The notes: generated from the sequence alone by a model not told the origin. DNA of 10,432 nucleotides from Bacillota bacterium (GCA_023396215.1 JAEWWW010000133.1:1-10432), one strand, 5' to 3'. Positions 1 through 6,098 are shown, counted from the first letter of the stretch. A program made the numbers and translations.

Positions 1-54
1 CCCCCGCGAACAGTTTTAAAGGAATCGCTCCGGCGGCGCATGTCCGCCTGCGTG

Positions 55-83
55 ATAAATGCCCCCGTCAGAGACGAGGGCAT
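55..83 (-). terminator. Probable terminator of the P-type ATPase-like gene
   Basis: A stem with arms at 59-69 and 73-83 (ATGCCC...GGGCAT, one C/A mismatch, AGA loop) lies just past the stop codon of the minus-strand gene. In the minus direction it is followed by a short T-rich tail (ATTTATC). The tail is weak, so this may be a 3' hairpin rather than a strong intrinsic terminator. Confidence 0.55.
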
Positions 84-89
84 CAATAA

Positions 90-2540
90 TTAAATTCGGC
101 GCAGATTGGGGAAGGTGAGCACCGCCAGCATCCAGAAAGCCTGGTAGCCCAGAAGCGCTGTCCAGGTCAGGGAGGAGGTGGACTGCATAAAGGCGGCAAA
201 GGTCACCAGCGCAAAGCCCAGCACCACCGCGGCGGTCTGCACCAGCGTGCCCATCAGCACCGCCCCGCGGGCAAGGCGCAGCTCCAGCAGGGTGTGCACA
301 AAGGAAGAAAGGCTGCCGTCGTGGGCAAGATAGGCCCGGCTGCTCTCGCGGCGGGCGCTGATGCGGTCATATTCGCCGTGCAGCTTAGCGGGCATAATCT
401 TAATCAGCTCGGCGGGGTAATCAAAAATTTTTTCCAGCCGGTCGGGGGTCACATAGGGGTCGGTGGAGTAGACGACCAGCGAGATATCCCGGTCGGCCAG
501 CAGCCCCAGCTCCTGCTCCACGTCGGGGTTGCAGCCGTAATCGAGGATATACATTGCGGTCAGCTCGCCCGAGTTGGAAAGGTAAAGCAGCTCCCGGTCG
601 CCCTGAATGTAGCGCTGCTCATAGTCTTTGGAGGGGGTGTCGATGCCGTGATGCTTCATCAGCTCGCGGCTGCCGATGAGTACCCGCTTGCCGCCCACCC
701 ATGCCGACAGCCCGAGGCCGTCCTCATAGGTCAGGCTTTCCACCTTTTTCAGCAGCTCGACCCGCCCGCCAATCATCTCGGTAAAGATGCCGGTGAGGGT
801 GGAGTCGCAGCTGCAGATAACACTGGCGGCGTCCACAATGGCTTCGTCGATGCGGTTTTTCTGAAACACCTTAATGCCGTGCAGCGTGATGCTGCCGGTG
901 GGGAACAGCTCGGAGCAGCCCAGCACAACGGCGTTGGTTTCGCCGAAGCGTTCCACCGCGCCGTAGCCCGATACCATCGCCCCCTGTTTACCCAGCCTTT
1001 TGGTCATAGCCGACAGCGGCAGGTTGCCCACAAACAGGGCGGTAAAGGGGGAGCATACGCACATGACAGCGGCAAAAACGGTGAGGGCGACAAAGATATC
1101 CCGGTTAAAGAGCAGCGAAACCAGCGCCATTACAAATCCGGCCCCAAGGCAGACCGGGGCCAGAATGCGGGAGATGGAATCGGAGTAATCCTCGCCGTGG
1201 GCAAGCTCAAGGAAGTTGGTTAAAAAACCGGATTTGGCCGAAAAAGCCACCTGTGGATAATCGAGGTTCTGCCCCCGGGTCAGCTCCCGGGCCAGATCTT
1301 TTTCGGTGACCAGCAGGGCGGTGTGGTGCTCCTGCGCCTTGGAAAGCAGCCCAAAGCCGTGGAACAGCCGCCGGGTAATGAGCAGCTTGCCCAGTGTGTT
1401 GAAAAACAAAACCAGCGCCGCCAGCGGCAGGTAAAGATGCACGCCGGGGTTTTCGTAGCTTTCGGGAGAAACCACCAGCGCGGCCCCCTGTATCAGGCAG
1501 GCCAGCGCCGCCGCGGCAGCCAATGAGTCGTTATCCGCCTTCAGGGTGAAGAGCGAAATCAGCCCGCCGCCGATGGTGTTGCTGCAAACCAGCACCGCCG
1601 TCACCAGCACACCCACGCTGACGATGAAGTACATCCCCAGATGGGTTTCGGGGAACATAAAGGGGGGCAGCGGCAGGGGGTATTTATAAGAGAAGGCCAG
1701 ATAGACCAGCACAAGGCTGCACAGGCCGGTGACCAGCAGGCGAACCAGCAACCCGGCTCTCAGGCTGTGCAGCTCTTCACGCACCTCGCCTGCCTGTGAG
1801 GGCCTGGTATATTCAAAGATATCCTCGTCCTCGCCGAGGGGTTCTTCTTCCAGATCCACATCGTCCTCGTCGTCGTAGTCGTCGGGGAAGGGAGGCGGCT
1901 GGCGGCGGGCAGGGGCGGCCGGGGCCGGGGCACTGCCTGCCGTTACCTGCGAGATGGGCAGGTCGAAGCGGGTCAGGGCCATGTCCTCGCCGTCTTCCTC
2001 CCCTTCATCGTTCCACACGTGGCGGGGGGAGGGGGCTTCCTTGGGCTGTGGCTCGTGATGGGGCGGGTCTTCGGCCCTGCGTCCCCGGCCGCGCCGTCCA
2101 AAGAGGCCGGGGTTCTCCTCGTCAGGGGTAAAGCTTTCCATCCCTGCGCGCCACTTTTCCGCAAAGCCGCCGCGCACCTGACCGCCGCTCAGCGGAGAAA
2201 TGGGCGCGGCAGGTTCGGCCGCGGGGGGAGGCGGAGGAGCTGCCGCTGATTTAGGCGGGGGAGCCGCCGCTGTCTTGGGCGGAGGAGGGGCTATGGTATC
2301 AAAATCGTCGTCATGGTCATCACCCCACAGGGGCTGCCGTACAGGGGCGGCCTTGGGCTGGGGGGGCGGCTCATGGATATCGGTAAAATGCTGCGGGGGC
2401 TGCGGCTCGGCAGCGGGAGGCGGCGCGGGGCGTGCAGCCTGCACCGGCGGGCGCGAAGCGGGAGCGGCCCCACCCTCGCGCTGCTGCCTCTTTTGCCGCA
2501 GCTCGGCTAAAATATCGTCGACGTCATATTTTCTTTCCAT
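90..2540 (-). CDS. Catalytically degenerate P1B-type ATPase-like membrane protein
   Basis: The product is 816 aa. I chose the ATG at 2540 (MERKYDVDDI) because GGAGGT sits 5 nt upstream; an in-frame GTG at 2555 would lie over that site. Residues 20-250 are a Pro/Ala-rich, probably disordered cytosolic tail with an acidic stretch at about 219-243. About six membrane segments follow (roughly 263-285, 301-331, 340-357, 368-388, 457-478, 481-505), then a large soluble region (510-755) and two C-terminal segments (758-784, 791-810). The order and local sequence follow P1B metal ATPases: CVCSPF at 494-499 replaces the CPC motif; AVERFGETNAVVL leads into the phosphorylation loop; GLGLSAWVGGKRVLIGS at 608-624 matches the nucleotide-binding domain; YSTDP at 691-695 replaces TGDN; HDGSLSS at 740-746 replaces GDGxND. 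The DKTGT aspartate is absent: the loop reads GCSELFPTG (541-549). The actuator region (392-455) is short and has no TGE. It therefore cannot form the usual phospho-enzyme; a structural, binding or regulatory role is inference. It may share transcripts with rlmB upstream, but a palindromic element lies between them. Confidence 0.85.
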   Translation of the reverse strand: MERKYDVDDILAELRQKRQQREGGAAPASRPPVQAARPAPPPAAEPQPPQHFTDIHEPPPQPKAAPVRQPLWGDDHDDDFDTIAPPPPKTAAAPPPKSAAAPPPPPAAEPAAPISPLSGGQVRGGFAEKWRAGMESFTPDEENPGLFGRRGRGRRAEDPPHHEPQPKEAPSPRHVWNDEGEEDGEDMALTRFDLPISQVTAGSAPAPAAPARRQPPPFPDDYDDEDDVDLEEEPLGEDEDIFEYTRPSQAGEVREELHSLRAGLLVRLLVTGLCSLVLVYLAFSYKYPLPLPPFMFPETHLGMYFIVSVGVLVTAVLVCSNTIGGGLISLFTLKADNDSLAAAAALACLIQGAALVVSPESYENPGVHLYLPLAALVLFFNTLGKLLITRRLFHGFGLLSKAQEHHTALLVTEKDLARELTRGQNLDYPQVAFSAKSGFLTNFLELAHGEDYSDSISRILAPVCLGAGFVMALVSLLFNRDIFVALTVFAAVMCVCSPFTALFVGNLPLSAMTKRLGKQGAMVSGYGAVERFGETNAVVLGCSELFPTGSITLHGIKVFQKNRIDEAIVDAASVICSCDSTLTGIFTEMIGGRVELLKKVESLTYEDGLGLSAWVGGKRVLIGSRELMKHHGIDTPSKDYEQRYIQGDRELLYLSNSGELTAMYILDYGCNPDVEQELGLLADRDISLVVYSTDPYVTPDRLEKIFDYPAELIKIMPAKLHGEYDRISARRESSRAYLAHDGSLSSFVHTLLELRLARGAVLMGTLVQTAAVVLGFALVTFAAFMQSTSSLTWTALLGYQAFWMLAVLTFPNLRRI

Positions 2541-2596
2541 GTCAACCTCCAACACTCACAAGGTCAAACCGCCTGTTTCAGGGGTTGTTTGTTTAT

Positions 2597-2768
2597 GGCA
2601 ACACCGCACAATTCACAGCTACCGCCTTAAGCACTCATTCGCTTGCAGATTTTCCGTAAGCTTTCACAAAAATCCTCGTGAATACATCTAGTATTCACTG
2701 CGGTTTTTGTTTTATCTGACAAAAAATCTGCCGGCGCGCCAGAGCACTTAGAATTGCACGGTGTTGCC
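2597..2768. mobile_element. MITE-like long palindrome with TTAT target duplication
   Basis: The 172-bp stretch is one long imperfect inverted repeat. Terminal arms read GGCAACACCG...CAATTC on the left and the complement on the right (ending at 2768). Inside, the arms also share GCAGATTTT, ACAAAAA and GTGAATAC, and the centre is GTGAATAC-atcta-GTATTCAC (2678-2698). TTAT occurs immediately outside both ends (2593-2596 and 2769-2772), as expected for a 4-bp target-site duplication. There is no coding capacity. It lies between rlmB and the downstream ATPase-like gene, so any transcript crossing it would fold strongly. Non-autonomous transposition is inferred; no parent transposase is in the window. 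Confidence 0.75.
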
Positions 2769-2864
2769 TTATCATTGGGCGTGGTGTCTCTGCTGTTTCA
2801 ACAAGCGGCAGTTTGCTTATCCCCCTGGCAGCTGGCGGGGGAGACATTCGCTCAGGAACGGGGT

Positions 2865-3638
2865 TCAGGGGTTGCGGGCGGCAATACCCTGCCGCTGCCG
2901 GGCAATCTCATAGAGCAGCACCCCCGCCGCCACCGAGGCGTTGAGCGAGGTCATTTTGCCCAGCATCGGCAGTGAAACCACGCCGTCGCAGTTTTCGCGC
3001 ACAATGCGGCTGACCCCCTTGCCCTCGGAGCCCACCACCAGCGCCACACCGCCCTCAAAGTTGGTCTGGCACCAGGGCTGGCCGTCCATATCGGCGCAGT
3101 AGACCCAGATGTTGCGTTTTTTCAGCAGTTGGATGGTGGCGGTCAGGTTGGAAACCCGGGCCACCGGCAGGTGCTCCACCGCCCCGGCCGAGGCTTTGGC
3201 CACGCCGGTGGTCAGCCCCGCGCTGTGCCGCTTGGGGATAATTAGACCATGTGCTCCGGCGCCTTCGGCGGTGCGGATAATCGCTCCCAGGTTGTGGGGG
3301 TCCTCAATCTGGTCGGCCAGCACCAAAAAGGGGTGCTCGCCCGCGTCGGCGAGGATATCCTCCAACTGGGCGTAGGGCCATGCGGCGGCGATGGCCGCCA
3401 CCCCCTGATGCCCCGGGGCAAGCTGGTCCAGCTTGCGGGAGTCCACCTCTTTGATGGGCACCCCCTGCTGGCGGGCCTTGGCGGCAATCACCGTCAGCGG
3501 CCCTTTCAGCTCGCCCTGCTGGATGTAGATGCACTCTATCTCACGGCCGGAGCGCAGCAGCTCGGTCACTGCGTTGCGCCCCGCCACGATGGATTCTTGA
3601 TTGTTTTCAGGGGTCGCGGGGTTGTTTTCTTTGTTCAT
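2865..3638 (-). CDS. rlmB: 23S rRNA (guanosine-2'-O)-methyltransferase RlmB (TrmH/SpoU family)
   Basis: The product is 257 aa; E. coli RlmB, which methylates G2251 of 23S rRNA using S-adenosylmethionine, is 243 aa. The ATG at 3638 has GGGAGGT 4 nt upstream; an in-frame extension further upstream has no such site. Residues 15-90 form the N-terminal RNA-binding domain (SIVAGRNAVTELL). The SPOUT knotted catalytic domain follows with all three signature motifs: DPHNLGAIIRTAEGAGAHG (113-131), VVGSEGKGVS (201-210) and LPMLGKMTSLNASVAAG (223-239). The leading 15 residues are Asn/Glu-rich and look like a flexible tail. It is transcribed from extended -10 promoters at 3720 and 3854. TrmH-family members are hard to separate by sequence alone, so RlmB rather than a paralogue is likely but not proven. 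Confidence 0.93.
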   Translation of the reverse strand: MNKENNPATPENNQESIVAGRNAVTELLRSGREIECIYIQQGELKGPLTVIAAKARQQGVPIKEVDSRKLDQLAPGHQGVAAIAAAWPYAQLEDILADAGEHPFLVLADQIEDPHNLGAIIRTAEGAGAHGLIIPKRHSAGLTTGVAKASAGAVEHLPVARVSNLTATIQLLKKRNIWVYCADMDGQPWCQTNFEGGVALVVGSEGKGVSRIVRENCDGVVSLPMLGKMTSLNASVAAGVLLYEIARQRQGIAARNP

Positions 3639-3719
3639 GCTACCTCCCGGGTATGGCAAAGCCGTGTTGCGCGCCCGTGGGGCGGCGCCGGTTTTGACAG
3701 CAAAGCTTCTTTTTTGCAA

Positions 3720-3728
3720 ATTATAACA
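3720..3728 (-). promoter_or_regulatory. Extended -10 promoter of rlmB (proximal)
   Basis: The minus strand reads TGTGTTATAAT, giving a perfect TATAAT at 3720-3725 preceded by the extended TGn element. The region 17 bp upstream (GTGTTT) is a poor -35, as is common for extended -10 promoters. Transcription would start near 3713 and give a leader of about 75 nt before the rlmB start codon. Confidence 0.6.
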
Positions 3729-3749
3729 CAAAACTGCCTCTAAAACACT

Positions 3750-3789
3750 GCCCTGCCGCCGGATTTTATCTTGCATTCCCCGGCAGGGC
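3750..3789 (-). other. 9-bp stem-loop between the two rlmB promoters
   Basis: GCCCTGCCG (3750-3758) and CGGCAGGGC (3781-3789) are perfectly complementary, with a 22-nt loop. The hairpin would lie in the leader of RNA made from the distal promoter only. It is not followed by a T tract in the minus direction, so it is not a clear terminator. Function unknown. Confidence 0.45.
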
Positions 3790-3846
3790 CGCAGGACAAA
3801 GGAGTGCCGGGAGCTGCGGTGGCAGTTTTTTCCTCGTATAGAAGAA

Positions 3847-3882
3847 TATAGGTATTATACCATAGTTTCAGGCGGGTTAAAA
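3847..3882 (-). promoter_or_regulatory. Second (distal) minus-strand promoter with overlapping palindrome
   Basis: The minus strand has TTTTAA (3877-3882), a 17-bp spacer and a perfect TATAAT (3854-3859) with an extended TGG before it. The -10 lies inside the palindrome GGTATTATACC (3851-3861), and flanking TAT/ATA extends the symmetry to 3847-3864. That arrangement would suit a repressor site, but no regulator is encoded nearby. It points toward rlmB, about 215 nt from its start codon. Confidence 0.55.
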
Positions 3883-3954
3883 GCGTTCATCCACGCGGCC
3901 CCCTCTACCCTATAGGTGGCGAATTATCCGCCGCCTGTTGCCTCTACCATCCGC

Positions 3955-4001
3955 AAAAAGAGGGAACAGCCCCGCCGCTCGCAGCAGACCCTGTTCCCCC
4001 T
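3955..4001 (-). terminator. Rho-independent terminator of the 87-aa gene
   Basis: On the minus strand GGGAACAG (3998-3991) pairs with CTGTTCCC (3969-3962), and CTCTTTTTG follows directly (T run at 3955-3959). It lies about 85 nt past the stop codon of the minus-strand gene ending at 4086 and separates that gene from the rlmB promoters. The loop is long (21 nt) but the stem plus U tract is typical. Confidence 0.75.
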
Positions 4002-4085
4002 CTCTGTTCAGTTTCGTTGCCCATCCCCAAAGGCCTAGCCGTCCGGCTCTTCACCTGCCGCCCGGCGGCGCCGCACAGAGCGGCG

Positions 4086-4349
4086 TCACAGCCGCACCAG
4101 CGACATAATTGTGGCTCCCACCGCCGCCGCGCCGCCCAGCTTAATCATGCTCAGGGCGTAGCGACCCAGCCGCTTGCGGTTGCCGGGGGTATAGCGCAGC
4201 GTCTTGAGATACCGCCCGGCCTCCTGCCGCAGCACGGTATCTTCACGTTCCTGCCGCGCCTCCTTGACAAAAAGGATTGCCTTTTCAAAATACTCATGCT
4301 CCAGGTCGGTTACCTCGACCACCTTTTTGTTGACGCCTCTGACCATCAT
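4086..4349 (-). CDS. Small hypothetical protein with C-terminal membrane anchor
   Basis: I do not recognise a named family. The product is 87 aa, or 86 aa if the second of two adjacent ATGs (4346) is used; GAGAGG is 4 nt from the first and 7 nt from the second, which favours the second slightly. Residues 1-12 are short and basic, and residues 13-50 are a charged, probably helical stretch (DLEHEYFEKAILFVKEARQ). A basic segment follows (RYTPGNRKRLGRY), then a glycine/alanine-rich hydrophobic tail (about 68-87) that could anchor the C-terminus in the membrane with the bulk in the cytosol. It has its own extended -10 promoter and its own terminator, so it appears monocistronic. No function is assigned. 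Confidence 0.72.
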   Translation of the reverse strand: MMVRGVNKKVVEVTDLEHEYFEKAILFVKEARQEREDTVLRQEAGRYLKTLRYTPGNRKRLGRYALSMIKLGGAAAVGATIMSLVRL

Positions 4350-4400
4350 TGCACCTCTCTTACCTTAGAGGGCGCCGCTCAAAGGGGGATAACGCCGGGT

Positions 4401-4409
4401 GTTATATCA
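4401..4409 (-). promoter_or_regulatory. Extended -10 promoter of the 87-aa gene
   Basis: The minus strand reads TGTGATATAAC, with TATAAC at 4401-4406 and TGA immediately before it (extended -10). No good -35 is seen at 17 bp. Transcription would begin near 4394, about 45 nt before the start codon. Confidence 0.4.
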
Positions 4410-4724
4410 CAAAAACAGGTCTTTGAGGGGGTAAAAACCGGGGAGGCAGCCAACCCCCGCCCGGTATTTTCGGCCTAAAGATACCCTGCGCAGCAGAAAC
4501 AAACAGCATTGAAAGCCCTTGAAAGCACCCTGTATTCTCTGTTTGTAGTGTAGCGCAAAAACCCCTTAATATGCACCGGAAAACCCGGGTTTTTGGGATT
4601 ATTTCGCCCCGGATTTGCCAAAATCGGGGCAGACTGAGGCCATTTGATGCACCGATGAATGGGGGGTGAATATACCCTTTGTAATATGGAAAAAACAGGC
4701 CCCAAACTATTTAATAGGAAATCG

Positions 4725-4754
4725 TGTTGAAAACTCTGTGGAAAGTGTGGAAAA
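4725..4754 (-). promoter_or_regulatory. Three tandem DnaA-box-like 9-mers
   Basis: Read on the minus strand, this is TTTTCCACA (4754-4746), directly followed by CTTTCCACA (4745-4737), then 3 bp, then TTTTCAACA (4733-4725). The consensus DnaA box is TTATCCACA; the matches are 8/9, 7/9 and 7/9. All face the same way, and the flank to the left (4703-4720) is AT-rich. Strings like this are characteristic of origins near dnaA in Firmicutes. Here it sits in a gene-free gap without dnaA. Confidence 0.55.
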
Positions 4755-4792
4755 CCCAATCAGACAGGGGGTGCATGTCCCCCAGTGGGGGT

Positions 4793-4816
4793 GTTGATAG
4801 TTAAAATATAGTCAAC
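4793..4816. promoter_or_regulatory. Operator-like inverted repeat GTTGA...TCAAC
   Basis: GTTGATAG (4793-4800) and TAGTCAAC (4809-4816) form an imperfect inverted repeat around an AT-only core (TTAAAATA). Size and symmetry suit a dimeric DNA-binding protein, but no partner is identified. Confidence 0.3.
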
Positions 4817-4846
4817 GAAAAAACGTGCCGGTATAACTTTTAGTTG

Positions 4847-4899
4847 AACAGGCCCTCTGTATATTCGTATTTTTATGTAAACAGCCCCTGTATATTCAT
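4847..4899 (+). repeat. Pair of long direct repeats about 33 bp apart
   Basis: Repeat 1 (4847-4868) and repeat 2 (4880-4899) share AACAG, a CCC block and CTGTATATTC followed by GT or AT. The CTGTATATTC cores start 31 bp apart, close to three DNA turns, so both copies face the same side of the helix. A partial third copy of the left half (AACAGGCCCC) is at 4694-4703. The arrangement resembles iterons or tandem activator sites; which one cannot be told from sequence. Confidence 0.5.
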
Positions 4900-4948
4900 C
4901 CGGAGTTTTCACAGGCGCCGCCGCCCGGGCGTTTGGCGGGGACCGCGC

Positions 4949-4977
4949 TTTTGTTTGGGGGCGGTTTGTGCTAAAAT
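4949..4977 (+). promoter_or_regulatory. Probable promoter of ogg (extended -10)
   Basis: TGCTAAAAT (4969-4977) is an extended -10 (TAAAAT at 4972-4977). TTTTGT at 4949-4954 gives a weak -35 with a 17-bp spacer. Transcription would start near 4984, so the leader (about 200 nt) would contain the whole palindromic element at 5005-5164. Confidence 0.45.
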
Positions 4978-5004
4978 GACGGGGGCGCCCTTGCGCGCCG
5001 ATCA

Positions 5005-5164
5005 GGGCATTTCTGAAAATGGAAAACCGCCGGGGAATTCGCTGAAAACAAGCGGATGTAAGGCAAAAAGCGCAGCAATACTTCATGTATTCCCAGCTTT
5101 TTTAACGCAGCAGATGCTGTTTTCAGTAGAATTGGCCAAGAGTTTTGGGTTTTCAGAAAGCCCC
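5005..5164. repeat. Second long palindromic element, in the ogg leader
   Basis: Both halves share, in order, TTTCTGAAAA, AAAAC, AATTC, CTGAAAACA, an A5-6 block and AATAC, converging on AATAC-ttcat-GTATT (5077-5091). The total is about 160 bp with no coding capacity. The layout (outer arms, internal AATTC, A-run, AATAC/GTATT core around a 5-nt loop) matches the element at 2597-2768, although the outer ends differ in sequence. Its right end is 22 nt before the ogg start codon, close to the ribosome binding site. No clear target-site duplication is seen; CAGGG near both ends is ambiguous. Confidence 0.6.
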
Positions 5165-5186
5165 CAGGGAGATGAAGGAGCAACAG

Positions 5187-6029
5187 ATGCAGTACATCCG
5201 GCAGGAAAATAATATTGTGGTGACCGGGCTTGCGGAGTTTGACCTTGCCCGTACCCTCGAGTGCGGCCAGTGCTTCCGCTTTACCGCGCGGGAGGCGGGG
5301 GTGTACGAGGGGGTCGCCAAAGGGCGGCTGCTCCGGGTGGCCCAGCAGCAAGAGAGCCTGATATTTTATGATGTAACCCCACAGGAGTTTGAAGCCGTGT
5401 GGGTGGATTATTTTGACCTTTTGCGGGATTACGGCGCGCTGCGCAGCCTGATGCGCGGCGACCCGGTGCTGCGCCGGGCGGCCGATTTTGCCCCGGGCAT
5501 ACGCATCCTGCGGCAGGATGGCTGGGAGGCCCTTTGCAGCTTTATCATCAGCCAGAACAACAACATCGGGCGCATCCGGGGCATTGTGCAGCGGCTGTGC
5601 GAAAGCTTCGGCAGCCCGTTGCCCGGCGGGCAGTACGACTTTCCCCGGCCGGAGGCGCTGGCCGGGCTGACCGCCGACGACCTCGCGCCGCTGCGCTGCG
5701 GCTTTCGGGCCCGGTACATATTGGACGCCGCCCAAAAGGTGGCTTCGGGGCAGGTGAACCTGGCGGCGCTGCACAGCCTGCCGCTGGAGCAGGCGCAGGA
5801 GGAGCTGTGCCAAATTGTGGGGGTGGGGCCAAAGGTGGCCCAGTGCGCCCTGCTTTTTGGCTTTGGGCGGGTGGAGTGCTTCCCGGTGGATGTGTGGATT
5901 GGCCGGGCGATGAAGAGCCTCTTTCCCGAGGGGTTGCCCCCCGAAACGCTGCCCTATGCGGGCATCATTCAGCAGTATATCTTTCACTATGTGCGCCTTG
6001 ACCCGCAGGCGCTGCCCGCCCGCGAGTAG
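5187..6029 (+). CDS. ogg: 8-oxoguanine DNA glycosylase/AP lyase, OGG1 type
   Basis: The product is 280 aa. The start ATG (MQYIRQENN) has AAGGAG 6 nt upstream; ATGs at 5145 and 5172 are poorly placed. The enzyme removes 8-oxoguanine opposite cytosine and nicks the abasic site. Residues 8-95 are the OGG N-terminal domain. FIISQNNNIGRIRGIVQRL (119-137) matches the eukaryotic OGG1 lesion-recognition segment with the NNN triplet (124-126). The helix-hairpin-helix GVGPKVAQC (212-220) carries the Schiff-base lysine K216, and FPVDVW (232-237) the activating aspartate D235. Both catalytic residues are present, so it should be active. This is the OGG1 branch of the HhH-GPD superfamily, known in some clostridia, not MutM/Fpg. 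It stands alone, with its own probable promoter and a long structured leader. Confidence 0.95.
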   Translation: MQYIRQENNIVVTGLAEFDLARTLECGQCFRFTAREAGVYEGVAKGRLLRVAQQQESLIFYDVTPQEFEAVWVDYFDLLRDYGALRSLMRGDPVLRRAADFAPGIRILRQDGWEALCSFIISQNNNIGRIRGIVQRLCESFGSPLPGGQYDFPRPEALAGLTADDLAPLRCGFRARYILDAAQKVASGQVNLAALHSLPLEQAQEELCQIVGVGPKVAQCALLFGFGRVECFPVDVWIGRAMKSLFPEGLPPETLPYAGIIQQYIFHYVRLDPQALPARE

Positions 6030-6071
6030 GGGGCAGGGCTGTGTCGGGCCATGGGCGGACACCTCGCCGCA

Positions 6072-6098
6072 GGGGTGGGGCAGGATTATTCCCACCCC
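6072..6098 (+). other. Hairpin 42 nt past the ogg stop
   Basis: GGGGTGGG (6072-6079) pairs perfectly with CCCACCCC (6091-6098) across an 11-nt loop. No T run follows on the plus strand, so it may stabilise the 3' end of the ogg transcript rather than terminate it. Confidence 0.4.

Larger units (their letters stand above)
4350..5186. other. Gene-free, repeat-rich intergenic region (possible DnaA-binding/origin-like region)
   Basis: No credible gene lies in these 837 bp: the open frames have no ribosome binding site, and the longest minus-strand frame is broken by a TGA at 4760. The stretch is visibly AT-richer than the genes. It contains three tandem DnaA-box-like 9-mers (4725-4754), the perfect palindrome AAAACCCGGGTTTT (4580-4593), a hairpin at 4606-4630, a tandem TTGAAAGC repeat (4509-4526), two alternative G5/C5 hairpins (4767-4791), an inverted repeat GTTGA...TCAAC (4793-4816), long direct repeats (4847-4899) and a 160-bp palindromic element (5005-5164). 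Such a mix is typical of control or replication regions, but dnaA, dnaN and other usual origin neighbours are absent from the window. Confidence 0.6.

Noticed and set aside
294..1223. A 309-codon plus-strand open frame
   Set aside because: It is antisense to the P-type ATPase-like gene, with no ribosome binding site and a composition typical of a shadow frame.
3639..3776. A 46-residue N-terminal extension of RlmB
   Set aside because: The region carries the proximal promoter, and the internal ATG at 3638 has a strong GGGAGGT site and gives the family length.
4475..5086. Two abutting minus-strand frames (94 and 108 codons) separated by one TGA, suggesting a broken gene
   Set aside because: They have no ribosome binding site and a TTG start for one of them, no recognisable domain, and they overlap the palindromes, direct repeats and DnaA-like boxes.
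4971..6095. A 374-codon minus-strand open frame
   Set aside because: It is antisense to ogg, whose motifs are intact, and it runs through the palindromic element.
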